Below, in pieces: positions 1 through 7,986 of a DNA stretch of 64,000 bases. This DNA is from Chryseobacterium elymi (GTDB lineage Bacteria; Bacteroidota; Bacteroidia; Flavobacteriales; Weeksellaceae): positions 85,980-149,979 of the forward strand of contig NZ_QNUH01000012.1 in assembly GCF_003385495.1 (NCBI RefSeq), given 5' to 3'. The notes under the pieces were generated by a model. That model did not search any database and was not told the origin of the DNA. It worked only from the letters and a program-made list of their open reading frames with translations. The first letter of the stretch is position 1; the number at the start of each line of letters is the position of its first letter. The translations under genes and the position numbers were made by a program.

Positions 1-1243
1 CGGCTTCTACCACCACAATGGCATCATCCACCACAATACCGATGGCGAGTACCAGTGCAAACAATGTCAACATATTGATACTGAATCCAAACAGTTGCAG
101 GAAGAAGAAGGTACCGATAATGGCTACCGGAACTGCAATCGCAGGAATCAATGTAGATCTGAAATCCTGAAGGAAAATATACACCACAATAAATACCAGG
201 ATAAATGCAATCACCAAAGTTTCAACTACCTGATGAATAGAGGCATCAAGGAAATCTTTGGAGTTGTACATAATGATCGGCTTTACTCCTTTTGGAAGGG
301 TAGTGGAAAACTGATCTACCTGCTTTTCAATTTCAGTAAGAATTTCGTTTGCATTGGAACCTGCAGTCTGAAGGATAGCGAAACCTGCTACCGGTTTACC
401 ATCCACTCTGTTGGCTGCTGTATAGGTATAGGAACCGAATTCTACTCTGGCTACATCTTTTAATCTTAAAAATGAGCCGTCATTATTGGCTTTAATAGCA
501 ATATTTTCATAGTCTTCATTTTTGTTTAATTTACCTTTATACTTTAAAATATATTCGTAAGTTTCCTTACTTCCCTGTCCCAGACGTCCTGGTGCAGCTT
601 CAAGGTTATGATCTTTGATAGCCGCCATCACTTCCTGCGGAGAAAGGTTATTGGCTGCTAATCTGTCTGGTTTTAACCAGATTCTCATGGAGTAATCCCT
701 GGTTCCGAAAACCTGAGCCTGGGCAACACCCGGAATACGCTGTATCTGCGGAATAATATTGATCTTCAGATAGTTTTGAAGAAACAGCTCGTCATATTGC
801 TTAGGGTCATCACTTGACAGTCCCATGAACATAATCATACTGTTCTGTACCTTCTGTGTGGAAATTCCGGCCTGAACTACTTCCTGAGGAAGCTGGCTCA
901 TCGCTTTAGATACACGGTTCTGAACATTGACTGCAGCATTATCCGCATCTGAGCCCTGTTTGAAAAATACGCTCAGGGTCATGGTACCGTCGTTACTTGA
1001 GTTGGAGGTCATATAGGTCATATTCTCAACCCCATTTACTGCTTCTTCAATAGGAACAGCAACGGAGCGGGCTACAACTTCAGCGTTCGCTCCCGGATAA
1101 AATGCCGTTACCTGAACACTGGGAGGCGCAATATCCGGAAACAGCGTAATCGGCAGGTTGAAAACCGAAAGTGCCCCCAGCAATAGCAGTATAATGGAGA
1201 TGACCGTTGATAGTACGGGTCTTTCTATAAATTGTTTTAACAT
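1..1243 (-). CDS. RND efflux permease, HAE1/AcrB family (N-terminal part, cut by window edge)
   Basis: This is the inner-membrane proton-driven pump of a tripartite drug efflux system. The reading frame starts at an ATG ending at 1243 and runs off the left edge without a stop, giving about 414 N-terminal residues of a protein normally near 1,040. The first residues (MLKQFIERPVLSTVIS) form the usual cytoplasmic tip and first membrane helix. A porter domain follows, with the family's FPDIAPPSVQV and VNVQNRV stretches. The end of the visible part carries the TM4 motif with the paired aspartates of the proton relay (GIVVDDAIVVVEA). The gene lies 40 bp downstream of the adaptor gene in the same operon. 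The outer-membrane factor is not in the window and may follow to the left. The substrate cannot be told from sequence. Confidence 0.93.
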   Translation of the reverse strand, partial: MLKQFIERPVLSTVISIILLLLGALSVFNLPITLFPDIAPPSVQVTAFYPGANAEVVARSVAVPIEEAVNGVENMTYMTSNSSNDGTMTLSVFFKQGSDADNAAVNVQNRVSKAMSQLPQEVVQAGISTQKVQNSMIMFMGLSSDDPKQYDELFLQNYLKINIIPQIQRIPGVAQAQVFGTRDYSMRIWLKPDRLAANNLSPQEVMAAIKDHNLEAAPGRLGQGSKETYEYILKYKGKLNKNEDYENIAIKANNDGSFLRLKDVARVEFGSYTYTAANRVDGKPVAGFAILQTAGSNANEILTEIEKQVDQFSTTLPKGVKPIIMYNSKDFLDASIHQVVETLVIAFILVFIVVYIFLQDFRSTLIPAIAVPVAIIGTFFFLQLFGFSINMLTLFALVLAIGIVVDDAIVVVEA

Positions 1244-1283
1244 AAGAAGTTTATTTTTTTAAGTCTTCTGTATTCGGAATAGA

Positions 1284-2444
1284 TTACAAAGGTTTAGCTC
1301 TCAATAAGCTGTCAGATGAAATTACTTTCGGCTTGATAGAAGCTCCGTCCTTTAGGTTTCCGATTCCGGTGTATACGATTTTCTCACCCGGAGAAAGTCC
1401 TTCAGAAATAAAGTAATAGCTTTCGGTTTTTCCTGAGATTTTTACCGGTTTGCTGGTTACTTTGTTGTCTTTACCTAAAATATAGACATAAGTTTTGTCC
1501 TGAATTTCAAAAGTAGATTCCTGCGGGATTACCACAGCATTGGAAAGCATCTGAGGCATGCGCACTCTTCCTGTATTTCCTGTTCTTAAAGCACCTTTTG
1601 TATTAGGGAAAACTGCACGAACGGTAATGGCTCCGGTAGTTTTATCAAACTGCCCGTCTACAATACTCATTTTCCCTTTTTCAGGATACGTACTGTTGTC
1701 TGCGATCACCAGGTCTACCATTGGCATATTTTTTAGTTTTTCGTCTAAGCTGGCTCCCGGATATTTATTTTGAAACGCGATAAAATCCAGTTCACTTAAA
1801 GAGAAATAGGCATAAATTTCGCTGATATCCGATAATAGGGTCAATGGATTAGGATCTGCTCTTGAGATCAGGCTTCCTTTTTTGTAAGGGATTCTTCCGA
1901 TATATCCGCTTACGGGCGCTGTAATGGTGGTAAATCCTACATTGATTCTGGCACCTCCTACAGACGCTTTTGCCTGTGATGCTGCGGCTACGGCTGCTGC
2001 GTAATTGGCCTTAGCCGTTTTCATCTGTACATCAGAGACAACTTTTGCTTCTACCAGTGGCTGAAGTCTGTCAACCTCCACTTTGGCCTTTTGAATATTG
2101 GCATTGGCCACCTGTAAATTAGCCTGGGCCATATTCATTTGCTCGCCATAGGCTCTTGAATCTATTTTAAATAAAGGCTGTCCGGCTCTTACGTATGAGC
2201 CTTCTTCTACGTAGATTCTATCCAGGTACCCATCTACCTGAGATCTGATTTCTACGTTATTTTTACCCTCCAGTGCGGTAGGAAATTCCTGATATGTTGT
2301 AGCTGGAGAGGTGATCACGGTGTAAACCGGAAGCTCCGGAGCAGGCGGTGCTGCATTGGAACCTTCTGCTGCTTGGGTACAGTTCTGCAAAAGGATAATA
2401 CTTGATATAAGTACGATAAACCTTATTTTTCCAGGTATTTTCAT
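1284..2444 (-). CDS. RND efflux periplasmic adaptor subunit (membrane fusion lipoprotein)
   Basis: The 386-residue adaptor links the RND permease to the outer-membrane channel. An N-terminal signal ends in LLQNC, a loose lipobox, so the protein is probably a lipoprotein on the inner membrane. The order is typical: first half of the lipoyl domain (VEIRSQVDGYLDRIYVEEG, about residues 63-81), a coiled-coil hairpin rich in Ala, Lys and Gln (about 100-165), the second lipoyl half (ITAPVSGYIGRI), then beta-barrel and membrane-proximal domains. It is the first gene of the operon and the permease follows after 40 bp. The 356 bp upstream carry three copies of the box also found before the neighbouring tetR gene, so TetR control of this operon is very likely. 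Confidence 0.93.
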   Translation of the reverse strand: MKIPGKIRFIVLISSIILLQNCTQAAEGSNAAPPAPELPVYTVITSPATTYQEFPTALEGKNNVEIRSQVDGYLDRIYVEEGSYVRAGQPLFKIDSRAYGEQMNMAQANLQVANANIQKAKVEVDRLQPLVEAKVVSDVQMKTAKANYAAAVAAASQAKASVGGARINVGFTTITAPVSGYIGRIPYKKGSLISRADPNPLTLLSDISEIYAYFSLSELDFIAFQNKYPGASLDEKLKNMPMVDLVIADNSTYPEKGKMSIVDGQFDKTTGAITVRAVFPNTKGALRTGNTGRVRMPQMLSNAVVIPQESTFEIQDKTYVYILGKDNKVTSKPVKISGKTESYYFISEGLSPGEKIVYTGIGNLKDGASIKPKVISSDSLLRAKPL

Positions 2445-2519
2445 TGTTGGTTTAATTTTTTTAATGAAGTGTTAGATTTAAGTAATAGTGTTCTTTTAAA
2501 TAAATTCTGTTATTTTTCC

Positions 2520-2530
2520 TAACAGTGTTA
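2520..2530. promoter_or_regulatory. TetR operator-like box 1 (TAACAGTGTTA)
   Basis: The box lies 76 bp upstream of the adaptor start. It is identical in 11 bases to the box in front of tetR itself. It belongs to a set of four in this locus. Confidence 0.6.
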
Positions 2531-2660
2531 ATGATTGGTTCAAAAAAAATTACAGAATTTTTAATAATAGGAGTCAGATCGTCATTTTCATAATTGCTGT
2601 CTGTTTTTTAATGTTGAAGTTTATATATAATGAGGTGTATTAAATATGTGTTAATTTATC

Positions 2661-2671
2661 TAACGGTGTTA
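2661..2671. promoter_or_regulatory. TetR operator-like box 2 (TAACGGTGTTA)
   Basis: The box differs by one base (A to G in the centre) from the tetR-proximal copy. It lies in the middle of the efflux control region. Confidence 0.5.
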
Positions 2672-2769
2672 AGTTTAAAAGAAAAGCTGTCCCGAAATTT
2701 GAATGCTTGTTTTCATGGTTAAATTAGTTTTTAAGTGAATATTTATTGATATTCAAATGTTATATTTCC

Positions 2770-2780
2770 TAACGGTGTTA
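2770..2780. promoter_or_regulatory. TetR operator-like box 3 (TAACGGTGTTA)
   Basis: The box lies 20 bp beyond the end of tetR, inside a 45-bp imperfect copy of the segment around box 1. That pattern suggests the box spread by local duplication. Confidence 0.5.
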
Positions 2781-2800
2781 ATTTTTAGTTCAAAAAAAAA

Positions 2801-3397
2801 TTACAATGACTTAACAAAAGCTGAAACCGTTTCGTCCAAAGTCGTTTTATTCATTGTAGAAGGAATATCCGTATTTCGCATCATCATAATGGAGATCAGT
2901 CCATGCACTGCCGAGAATAATGCGTGCGACATATGACAGGCATTGTCAGGATTAGACCCGTTCTTCTTAATGATGTTATAAGTACATTCATAAATAAGGT
3001 CCTGAAATGACGAAAACTCTTCTTTCATCTGACCTTTCCCGCTGCACTGCATTCCTAAGCCAAACATTAGCTGATAGTATTCTTTATTTTTAAAAGCAAA
3101 ATTCCAGTAGGCATCTACTATCGCAATAAGCTGCTCTTCAGGGGTATCAAATTTTCTCTGGGCTTTTAAAAGTTCTATATGAAGACAGTGAAAGCCGTTC
3201 AAAGAAATCTCATACAAAATAGCTTCTTTGTTTTCAAAATAATCATAAACTACAGGAGCACTGTATTCAATAGCATCTGCTATCTTCCGCATCGAAAGTG
3301 ATGCCCAACCCTCTGTTTTAGCCAAACCGAAAGCAGCCTGCAAAATATTTGCACGGATGGATTCTTTCTCTCTTTGACGACGTTCATGTAGGCCCAT
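2801..3397 (-). CDS. TetR/AcrR family transcriptional regulator
   Basis: This is a 198-residue one-component repressor, the usual TetR length. The N-terminal helix-turn-helix spans about residues 10-58: ILQAAFGLAKTEGWASLSMR, then the recognition part IADAIEYSAPVVYDYFENKE. The rest is the alpha-helical ligand-binding and dimer domain, with the sequence YWNFAFKNKEYYQLMFG that often follows in the TetR_C_13/WHG group. The gene sits directly upstream of the efflux operon in the same orientation. A palindromic box 13 bp before its own start codon suggests autorepression. The inducer is unknown. Confidence 0.92.
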   Translation of the reverse strand: MGLHERRQREKESIRANILQAAFGLAKTEGWASLSMRKIADAIEYSAPVVYDYFENKEAILYEISLNGFHCLHIELLKAQRKFDTPEEQLIAIVDAYWNFAFKNKEYYQLMFGLGMQCSGKGQMKEEFSSFQDLIYECTYNIIKKNGSNPDNACHMSHALFSAVHGLISIMMMRNTDIPSTMNKTTLDETVSAFVKSL

Positions 3398-3409
3398 GAT
3401 TTTTATTTA

Positions 3410-3422
3410 CTAACAGTGTTAG
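3410..3422. promoter_or_regulatory. TetR operator-like box 4, full palindrome CTAAC-AGT-GTTAG
   Basis: The arms CTAAC and GTTAG match perfectly around a 3-base centre. The site lies directly between the tetR -7 box (3423-3430) and the tetR start codon at 3397. A bound repressor would therefore cover the transcription start. Confidence 0.7.
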
Positions 3423-3455
3423 CAAAACTACAAACTTTTTGACATATCTTCCAAA
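3423..3455 (-). promoter_or_regulatory. tetR promoter, flavobacterial type
   Basis: On the minus strand a TTTGG box (3455-3451) is followed after 20 bases by TAGTTTTG (3430-3423). This fits the Bacteroidota -33 TTTG and -7 TAnnTTTG pattern with the right spacing. Confidence 0.6.
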
Positions 3456-3501
3456 TAATATTTAATAATTAACATTTAACGCAAGTTTATAAATTCCTGA
3501 A

Positions 3502-3532
3502 TTGGCTTATATTAAAAGAAACTTTATCTTTG
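3502..3532 (+). promoter_or_regulatory. Promoter of the thioredoxin-like gene
   Basis: TTGG at 3502-3505 and TATCTTTG at 3525-3532 are 19-20 bases apart, a close match to the flavobacterial promoter. The position of the -7 box excludes the upstream TTG codon as start and supports the ATG at 3554. Confidence 0.65.
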
Positions 3533-3553
3533 CGGATAAAGAAAATAAAGGAT

Positions 3554-4108
3554 ATGAATACTCCCTCTAATATGCTGGCTCTAGGAACCAAAGCTCCGTT
3601 TTTCGAGCTTCCGAACCCTTCAAAAACTAACGAGATCCAATCTCTGGAAGAACTGAAAGGTGAAAAAGGAACACTGGTGATCTTTATGTGCAACCATTGC
3701 CCGTTTGTTCTTCACGTGATCGACAAGATCAATGAACTGTATGAAGATTATAATGATAAAGGGATTGAGTTCATTGCGATCAATGCCAATGATGTAGAAA
3801 AATATCCGGCTGATGCTCCGGAGAAAATGATAGAATTCCAGATCGAAAGAAATTTTGATTTCCCTTATCTGTACGATGAAAGTCAGGCCGTAGCAAAAGC
3901 TTACGATGCAGCCTGCACACCGGATTTCTATTTCTTCGATGATAAGCTGGACCTTATCTACAGAGGCCAGATGGATGATTCAAGACCGGGAAACAATAAA
4001 GATGTAACCGGAGAAGATCTGATCATCGCTTTTGAAAACCTTTTGTTGGGAGAGCCGCAGGAAGAGATCCAAAGACCGAGTATGGGATGCAATATTAAAT
4101 GGAAGTAA
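3554..4108 (+). CDS. Thioredoxin-like (AhpC/TSA-type) redox family protein
   Basis: This 184-residue protein has a thioredoxin fold and is probably cytosolic, since no signal peptide is seen. The N-terminal strand reads ALGTKAPFFELPNP. The redox site is CNHCPFV (about residues 48-54), a CxxC variant common in the small thioredoxin-like proteins of Bacteroidota. A further TPDFYFFD strand follows, which contains the cis-proline region. The family is related to AhpC/TSA and ResA proteins but is short, and its partner is not known. The start is set at the ATG at 3554 because a longer frame would begin at a TTG inside the promoter. It stands alone, followed by a terminator. Confidence 0.85.
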   Translation: MNTPSNMLALGTKAPFFELPNPSKTNEIQSLEELKGEKGTLVIFMCNHCPFVLHVIDKINELYEDYNDKGIEFIAINANDVEKYPADAPEKMIEFQIERNFDFPYLYDESQAVAKAYDAACTPDFYFFDDKLDLIYRGQMDDSRPGNNKDVTGEDLIIAFENLLLGEPQEEIQRPSMGCNIKWK

Positions 4109-4156
4109 TACGATGAATGGTTAAATATTTTTAACCGTCATATATATAAGTATAAG

Positions 4157-4185
4157 CTGTTCTTTTTTAAGAGCAGTTTTTTTTT
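4157..4185 (+). terminator. Rho-independent terminator of the thioredoxin-like gene
   Basis: CTGTTCTT (4157-4164) pairs with AAGAGCAG (4169-4176) with one G-U pair. A run of nine T follows. Confidence 0.7.
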
Positions 4186-4220
4186 ATCCTTGGCAAGGTT
4201 CAAAACCTTGCCAAGGATAA
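4184..4220. repeat. Perfect 17-bp inverted repeat with 3-nt loop
   Basis: The left arm (4184-4200) and right arm (4204-4220) are exact reverse complements around CAA. The core is CCTTGGCAAGG, itself nearly symmetric. It lies between the end of the thioredoxin-like gene and the end of the convergent AraC gene, right after the T-run of a normal terminator. It is GC-richer than its surroundings. It could be a REP-like mobile palindrome or a second terminator hairpin for the AraC gene. Confidence 0.75.
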
Positions 4221-4228
4221 TAGTATTT

Positions 4229-5134
4229 TTAAAAGCTAGCTTTCAATTTAACCTCATTCTCAACCTTCAAATCTACACTCACCTTATTATGAGAATAATT
4301 CTTAATAAATTCAGAAGGCGTCTTCTCCGTATATTTTTTAAACATCCGGTTAAAATAGGTTACATTATTAAACCCACAGCTATAGCTGCATTCTGAAATA
4401 CTCATATCCTGAGCCATCATCAGACACGCCTTATTAATACGGTAACGGTTTACAAATTCCGTAAACGTGATCTGGGTAGCTTTTTTGAAAAAATTACAAA
4501 ACGCAGGCAGCGTCAGGTTGGCAATCTTTGCTACATCTTCAATATTGATTTCCTTGTCATAGTTATGTTCAACGTACGTAAAAATGTTTTCCAGCCTTGT
4601 TTTGTTTTTTGAGATAATGGTGTATGGCATAATTTCTTTGTTCAAAAGATCATAATCTTTACATTTTGAAAGTTCAAATAAAATTTCGAGAAGGAGCAGA
4701 TATCTTTTGTAGCCTTCCGATTCCAGCATCAGTTTCAGCTTGGGAAGCATGAGTTTTTTGATCTTATGATGAAATTGGATCCCGTATTTAGAAAGTTCCA
4801 GCAGATTTTTAATCGATCGGGCCTCTATTTCCTGTTGTGGAAACTGAAGTATTTCCTCCCTGAACTGAAGAACAATTTCTTCATGAGGATCTGTAGAATT
4901 TAATCCAAATCCTGAATGTGGAATATTGGAGCCGATCAATACCAGGTCACCGTTCGTATAATTGCTTTTGTGATACCCAACATGGCGGGTTCCATTCCCG
5001 GAAACAATACATACAAGCTCAATTTCGGGATGGTAATGATATTCCCATTTGAATTCTGAGATTGGCGAATTGTTGTGCAAAGTGCGGAAGGAACTTTTTT
5101 CGTCCGGAATTATTCTTTCGAAACTGACTTTCAT
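4229..5134 (-). CDS. AraC family transcriptional regulator
   Basis: This is a 301-residue regulator. Residues about 20-150 form the sugar-sensing cupin domain (EWHYHPEIEL-type sequence, here KWEYHYHPEIELVCIVSG). Residues about 190-290 form the double helix-turn-helix (DVAKIANLTLPAFCNFFKKA, then ISECSYSCGFNNVTYFNRMF and the ending TPSEF). The gene is divergent from the MFS-trehalase-TonB operon with 114 bp between them. It is the likely activator of that operon in response to trehalose or a related sugar; this is an inference from position. Confidence 0.9.
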   Translation of the reverse strand: MKVSFERIIPDEKSSFRTLHNNSPISEFKWEYHYHPEIELVCIVSGNGTRHVGYHKSNYTNGDLVLIGSNIPHSGFGLNSTDPHEEIVLQFREEILQFPQQEIEARSIKNLLELSKYGIQFHHKIKKLMLPKLKLMLESEGYKRYLLLLEILFELSKCKDYDLLNKEIMPYTIISKNKTRLENIFTYVEHNYDKEINIEDVAKIANLTLPAFCNFFKKATQITFTEFVNRYRINKACLMMAQDMSISECSYSCGFNNVTYFNRMFKKYTEKTPSEFIKNYSHNKVSVDLKVENEVKLKASF

Positions 5135-5248
5135 CTAATTAATCGTATTTATTCAATAAAAATACTAATTATATTAATATAGTTCAAATATTGATTTATT
5201 GTGTTAAATTAATGTTAAGCGAAATGCTTCTATCTTAGCCGACAAGAA

Positions 5249-6490
5249 ATGATCTCCATGAAAAATTTCAATATTAAAGCTGTATTATTTTTGAATTATT
5301 TTGTTTTCGCGATTCTTCTGAATTCCGTGGGAACAGTTATTCTGCAGGTACAGCAAAACTTCGGAATTTCAAAATCCTCAGCCAGTATTCTGGAAGGATT
5401 TAAGGACCTTCCAATCGCTATATGTTCATTTATCCTGGCATCATTCCTTCCAAAAATAGGAATCAAGAACTCAATGCTTATAGGGCTTTTTCTTGTAAGC
5501 TGCATGTGTTTTGTCATGCCTTTTGCCAATGATTTCTGGTTTTTCAAATTATTATTTACCATTGTAGGAATTTCATTTGCCTTAATAAAAATCTCAGTTT
5601 TCACTTCCATTGGACTTGTGACGAGTACTGATAAAGAACATTCCAGCTTCATGGGGTTTCTGGAAGGTTTTTTCATGATAGGAGTGCTTGCAGGAAATGT
5701 ACTTTTCAGTTTATTTATTGATGATCACAATCCGAAATCTACCCGATGGCTGAATGTATATTGGGTCCTGGGAGCTGTTTCTGCATTGTCATTTCTATTT
5801 TTATTCTTTTCAAAATTAAATGAAAAAGAGGCGAGGAGCGAGAAGACCAATTTGTTGGGAGATCTGAAGAACAGCATTAGCTTGTTCAGCTATAAGAAAG
5901 TCTTGTTTTTTCTTTTGTGCGCCTTCCTTTTTGTATTGGTAGAGCAGAGTTTCCAGACCTGGACTCCTACTTTTTATAAAGAAATATTGAAGCTTCCTAC
6001 TTCTATGAGTATCCAGGCGGGAGCCGTTTTGGCAGGAGCTTTTGCATTGGGGAGATTTTTATCAGGCTTTTTCTCTAAAAAATTCAGCTGGATCTACGTG
6101 GTTTCTTTCTGCGTAATTGGTTTTGCGATCAGTATTGTCTTGGTTCTGCCATTGACTCATAATATTCAGATTGATGAAGGAACGGGATGGTTCAATGCTC
6201 CGCTTGTAGTATATGTATTTCCATTGATGGGAGGTTTACTGGCACCGATTTATCCAAGTATCAATTCTGTGATTCTGGCTTCCATTCCAAAATATTTACA
6301 CAGTGCAATGTCCGGACTGATCGTGGTTTTTTCTGCGATCGGAGGTACAATCGGTTCTATGATCACTGGTTTTGTTTTCCAGGAATTCAGCGGACAGCAG
6401 GCATTTTATCTTTCACTGATTCCGCTTTTACTGCTGATCATTTCAGCCATTTTCATGAATAAATTAAAAATAAATCCTAAGAAACAATAA
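5249..6490 (+). CDS. MFS transporter, probable sugar permease of the trehalose locus
   Basis: This is a 413-residue protein with about 12 hydrophobic helices and no signal peptide. The N-terminus reads NIKAVLFLNYFVFAILLNSVGTV, and a central hydrophilic loop (about residues 195-210) separates the two halves, as is usual for the major facilitator superfamily. A box close to the -7 consensus (TATCTTAG, 5231-5238) lies only 11 bases before the first ATG. The ATG at 5258 (residue 4) may therefore be the true start. Its stop overlaps the trehalase ATG by one base, so the two proteins are translationally coupled. The inferred role is import of trehalose from periplasm to cytoplasm. Confidence 0.88.
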   Translation: MISMKNFNIKAVLFLNYFVFAILLNSVGTVILQVQQNFGISKSSASILEGFKDLPIAICSFILASFLPKIGIKNSMLIGLFLVSCMCFVMPFANDFWFFKLLFTIVGISFALIKISVFTSIGLVTSTDKEHSSFMGFLEGFFMIGVLAGNVLFSLFIDDHNPKSTRWLNVYWVLGAVSALSFLFLFFSKLNEKEARSEKTNLLGDLKNSISLFSYKKVLFFLLCAFLFVLVEQSFQTWTPTFYKEILKLPTSMSIQAGAVLAGAFALGRFLSGFFSKKFSWIYVVSFCVIGFAISIVLVLPLTHNIQIDEGTGWFNAPLVVYVFPLMGGLLAPIYPSINSVILASIPKYLHSAMSGLIVVFSAIGGTIGSMITGFVFQEFSGQQAFYLSLIPLLLLIISAIFMNKLKINPKKQ

Positions 6491-7968
6491 TGAATAAACA
6501 GCTTTACATAAAGGAAATTCAGACTCTTTTTGATGAGGTACAAAGAGCACAGATCTTTGAGGACCAGAAGATGATGACAGATGCTGTTCCGATGTTTCCT
6601 GTTTCGGAGATCAATGCAGAATATGAAAAGAGAAGGAATAATGAAGGATTTGACCTGAAAGATTTTGTGATGGCGAATTTTGATTTTCTGGGAGCGAAAA
6701 TATCAATCCAGAGAGAAGATCAGTTACCCATTGAGCAGCATATCGAAAAGCTCTGGGATGAACTGACCCGTACTGCTTATGAAGAAAAAGGAACATTATT
6801 AAAACTTCCGAAGTCATACATTGTCCCGGGAGGCCGTTTCAATGAATTTTTCTATTGGGACAGCTATTTCATTATGTTGGGGCTTCAGGTTTCTGGCAAA
6901 ACAGAAATGATGGAAAATATTGTAGAAAACTGTTCTTATTTAATTCAGAATGTAGGATTTGTGCCGAATGCGAGCAGAACTCATTTCCTGAGCCGTTCAC
7001 AGCCTCCATACTTTTCGCTGATGCTGGATCTGCTTTTTGAAACCACCAATGATGAAAAAATTTATATTCAATATCATGACACTTTAGAAAAAGAATATTC
7101 TTTCTGGATGAATGGGGAAGAGTGGCTGGAGAATAATTCAAGTGTGAAAAGGGTGGCAAAAACACAGGACGGAGATATTCTGAACCGTTATTATGACGCA
7201 GAAAATGCACCACGCCCTGAAAGCTATCTGATCGATATAGAAGACAGCGAAAATGCAGGAGCAGAATTTTACAGAAACATAAGAAGTGCCTGCGAATCCG
7301 GCTGGGATTTTTCCAGCAGATGGTTTGCAGACGGAGAACATATACAGACCATAGAAACGCTGAACATTGCGGAAGTAGATCTGAACTGCCTTTTATGGCA
7401 TTTAGAGAAAACTCTTGCAAAATCTTCAGTGCTTCTGAATCTGGCAGATAAAGAAAATTATTTTACTGAAAGAGCAGCAAGACGCAGACAGATGATCAAT
7501 ACCTACTTTTGGGATGAAAACACTGAATGTTATAAAGATTATCACTTAAAAAAACACAAAAACACACCGTCTGAACATATTGCTGCTCTTTACCCTTTAT
7601 TTCTGGAACTGGCAGACCAGAAACAGGCAGAATCGGTTGCTAAACATATTGCTGAAAAATTTCTTTATCAGGGAGGTCTTGTAACTACCACAAAGAAATC
7701 CGGCCAGCAATGGGATCTTCCGAATGCATGGGCGCCGTATCAGTGGCTAGGTTTTAAAGCAATGAAAAACTACGGCTTTGATGATCTGGCTGAAAAAATA
7801 AAAAATAACTGGTGCGGGAATGTAGAAAGGGTATACAGCAACACCGGAAAGTTAATGGAAAAATACAACGCTTTAGACACTGAAACAATTGCAGGAGGAG
7901 GAGAATATCCGAATCAGGACGGATTCGGATGGACGAACGGGGTCTATCTCAAATTAAAACAAAACTAA
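6490..7968 (+). CDS. Trehalase, glycoside hydrolase family 37
   Basis: The enzyme splits alpha,alpha-trehalose into two glucose molecules with inversion. The 492 residues carry both family signatures: PGGRFNEFFYWDSY (residues 113-126) and QWDLPNAWAP (about 407-416). The proposed catalytic acid lies in SGWDFSSRW and the base in MEKYN, followed by the glycine-rich GGGEYPNQDGFGWTNG stretch. There is no signal peptide, so the enzyme should be cytoplasmic, like TreF of E. coli. That fits with the permease encoded just upstream (one-base overlap). The outer-membrane receptor follows after 18 bp. Confidence 0.95.
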   Translation: MNKQLYIKEIQTLFDEVQRAQIFEDQKMMTDAVPMFPVSEINAEYEKRRNNEGFDLKDFVMANFDFLGAKISIQREDQLPIEQHIEKLWDELTRTAYEEKGTLLKLPKSYIVPGGRFNEFFYWDSYFIMLGLQVSGKTEMMENIVENCSYLIQNVGFVPNASRTHFLSRSQPPYFSLMLDLLFETTNDEKIYIQYHDTLEKEYSFWMNGEEWLENNSSVKRVAKTQDGDILNRYYDAENAPRPESYLIDIEDSENAGAEFYRNIRSACESGWDFSSRWFADGEHIQTIETLNIAEVDLNCLLWHLEKTLAKSSVLLNLADKENYFTERAARRRQMINTYFWDENTECYKDYHLKKHKNTPSEHIAALYPLFLELADQKQAESVAKHIAEKFLYQGGLVTTTKKSGQQWDLPNAWAPYQWLGFKAMKNYGFDDLAEKIKNNWCGNVERVYSNTGKLMEKYNALDTETIAGGGEYPNQDGFGWTNGVYLKLKQN

Positions 7969-7986
7969 CTATATAAAAATCATGCT

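Larger units (their letters stand above)
2445..2800. promoter_or_regulatory. Control region of the efflux operon (356 bp without a gene)
   Basis: This AT-rich spacer lies between tetR and the adaptor gene. It holds three 11-bp boxes of the form TAACRGTGTTA (2520-2530, 2661-2671, 2770-2780). The first and third boxes sit inside longer imperfect direct repeats of about 45 bp (2511-2554 and 2761-2805), each reading box, then GTTCAAAAAAAATTACA. The second copy runs into the tetR stop codon. I found no clean TAnnTTTG box for the adaptor gene on the minus strand. No small ORF of interest was seen. Confidence 0.6.

Noticed and set aside
95..463. Open frame of 122 residues on the plus strand at the left edge
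   Set aside because: It lies antisense to the RND permease, whose translation matches the family throughout. It has no start signal and no family pattern.
6872..7420. Long minus-strand frame of 182 residues inside the trehalase gene
   Set aside because: It is a shadow of the trehalase codons, with biased and implausible composition (Phe, Leu, Ser and Cys rich) and no family match.
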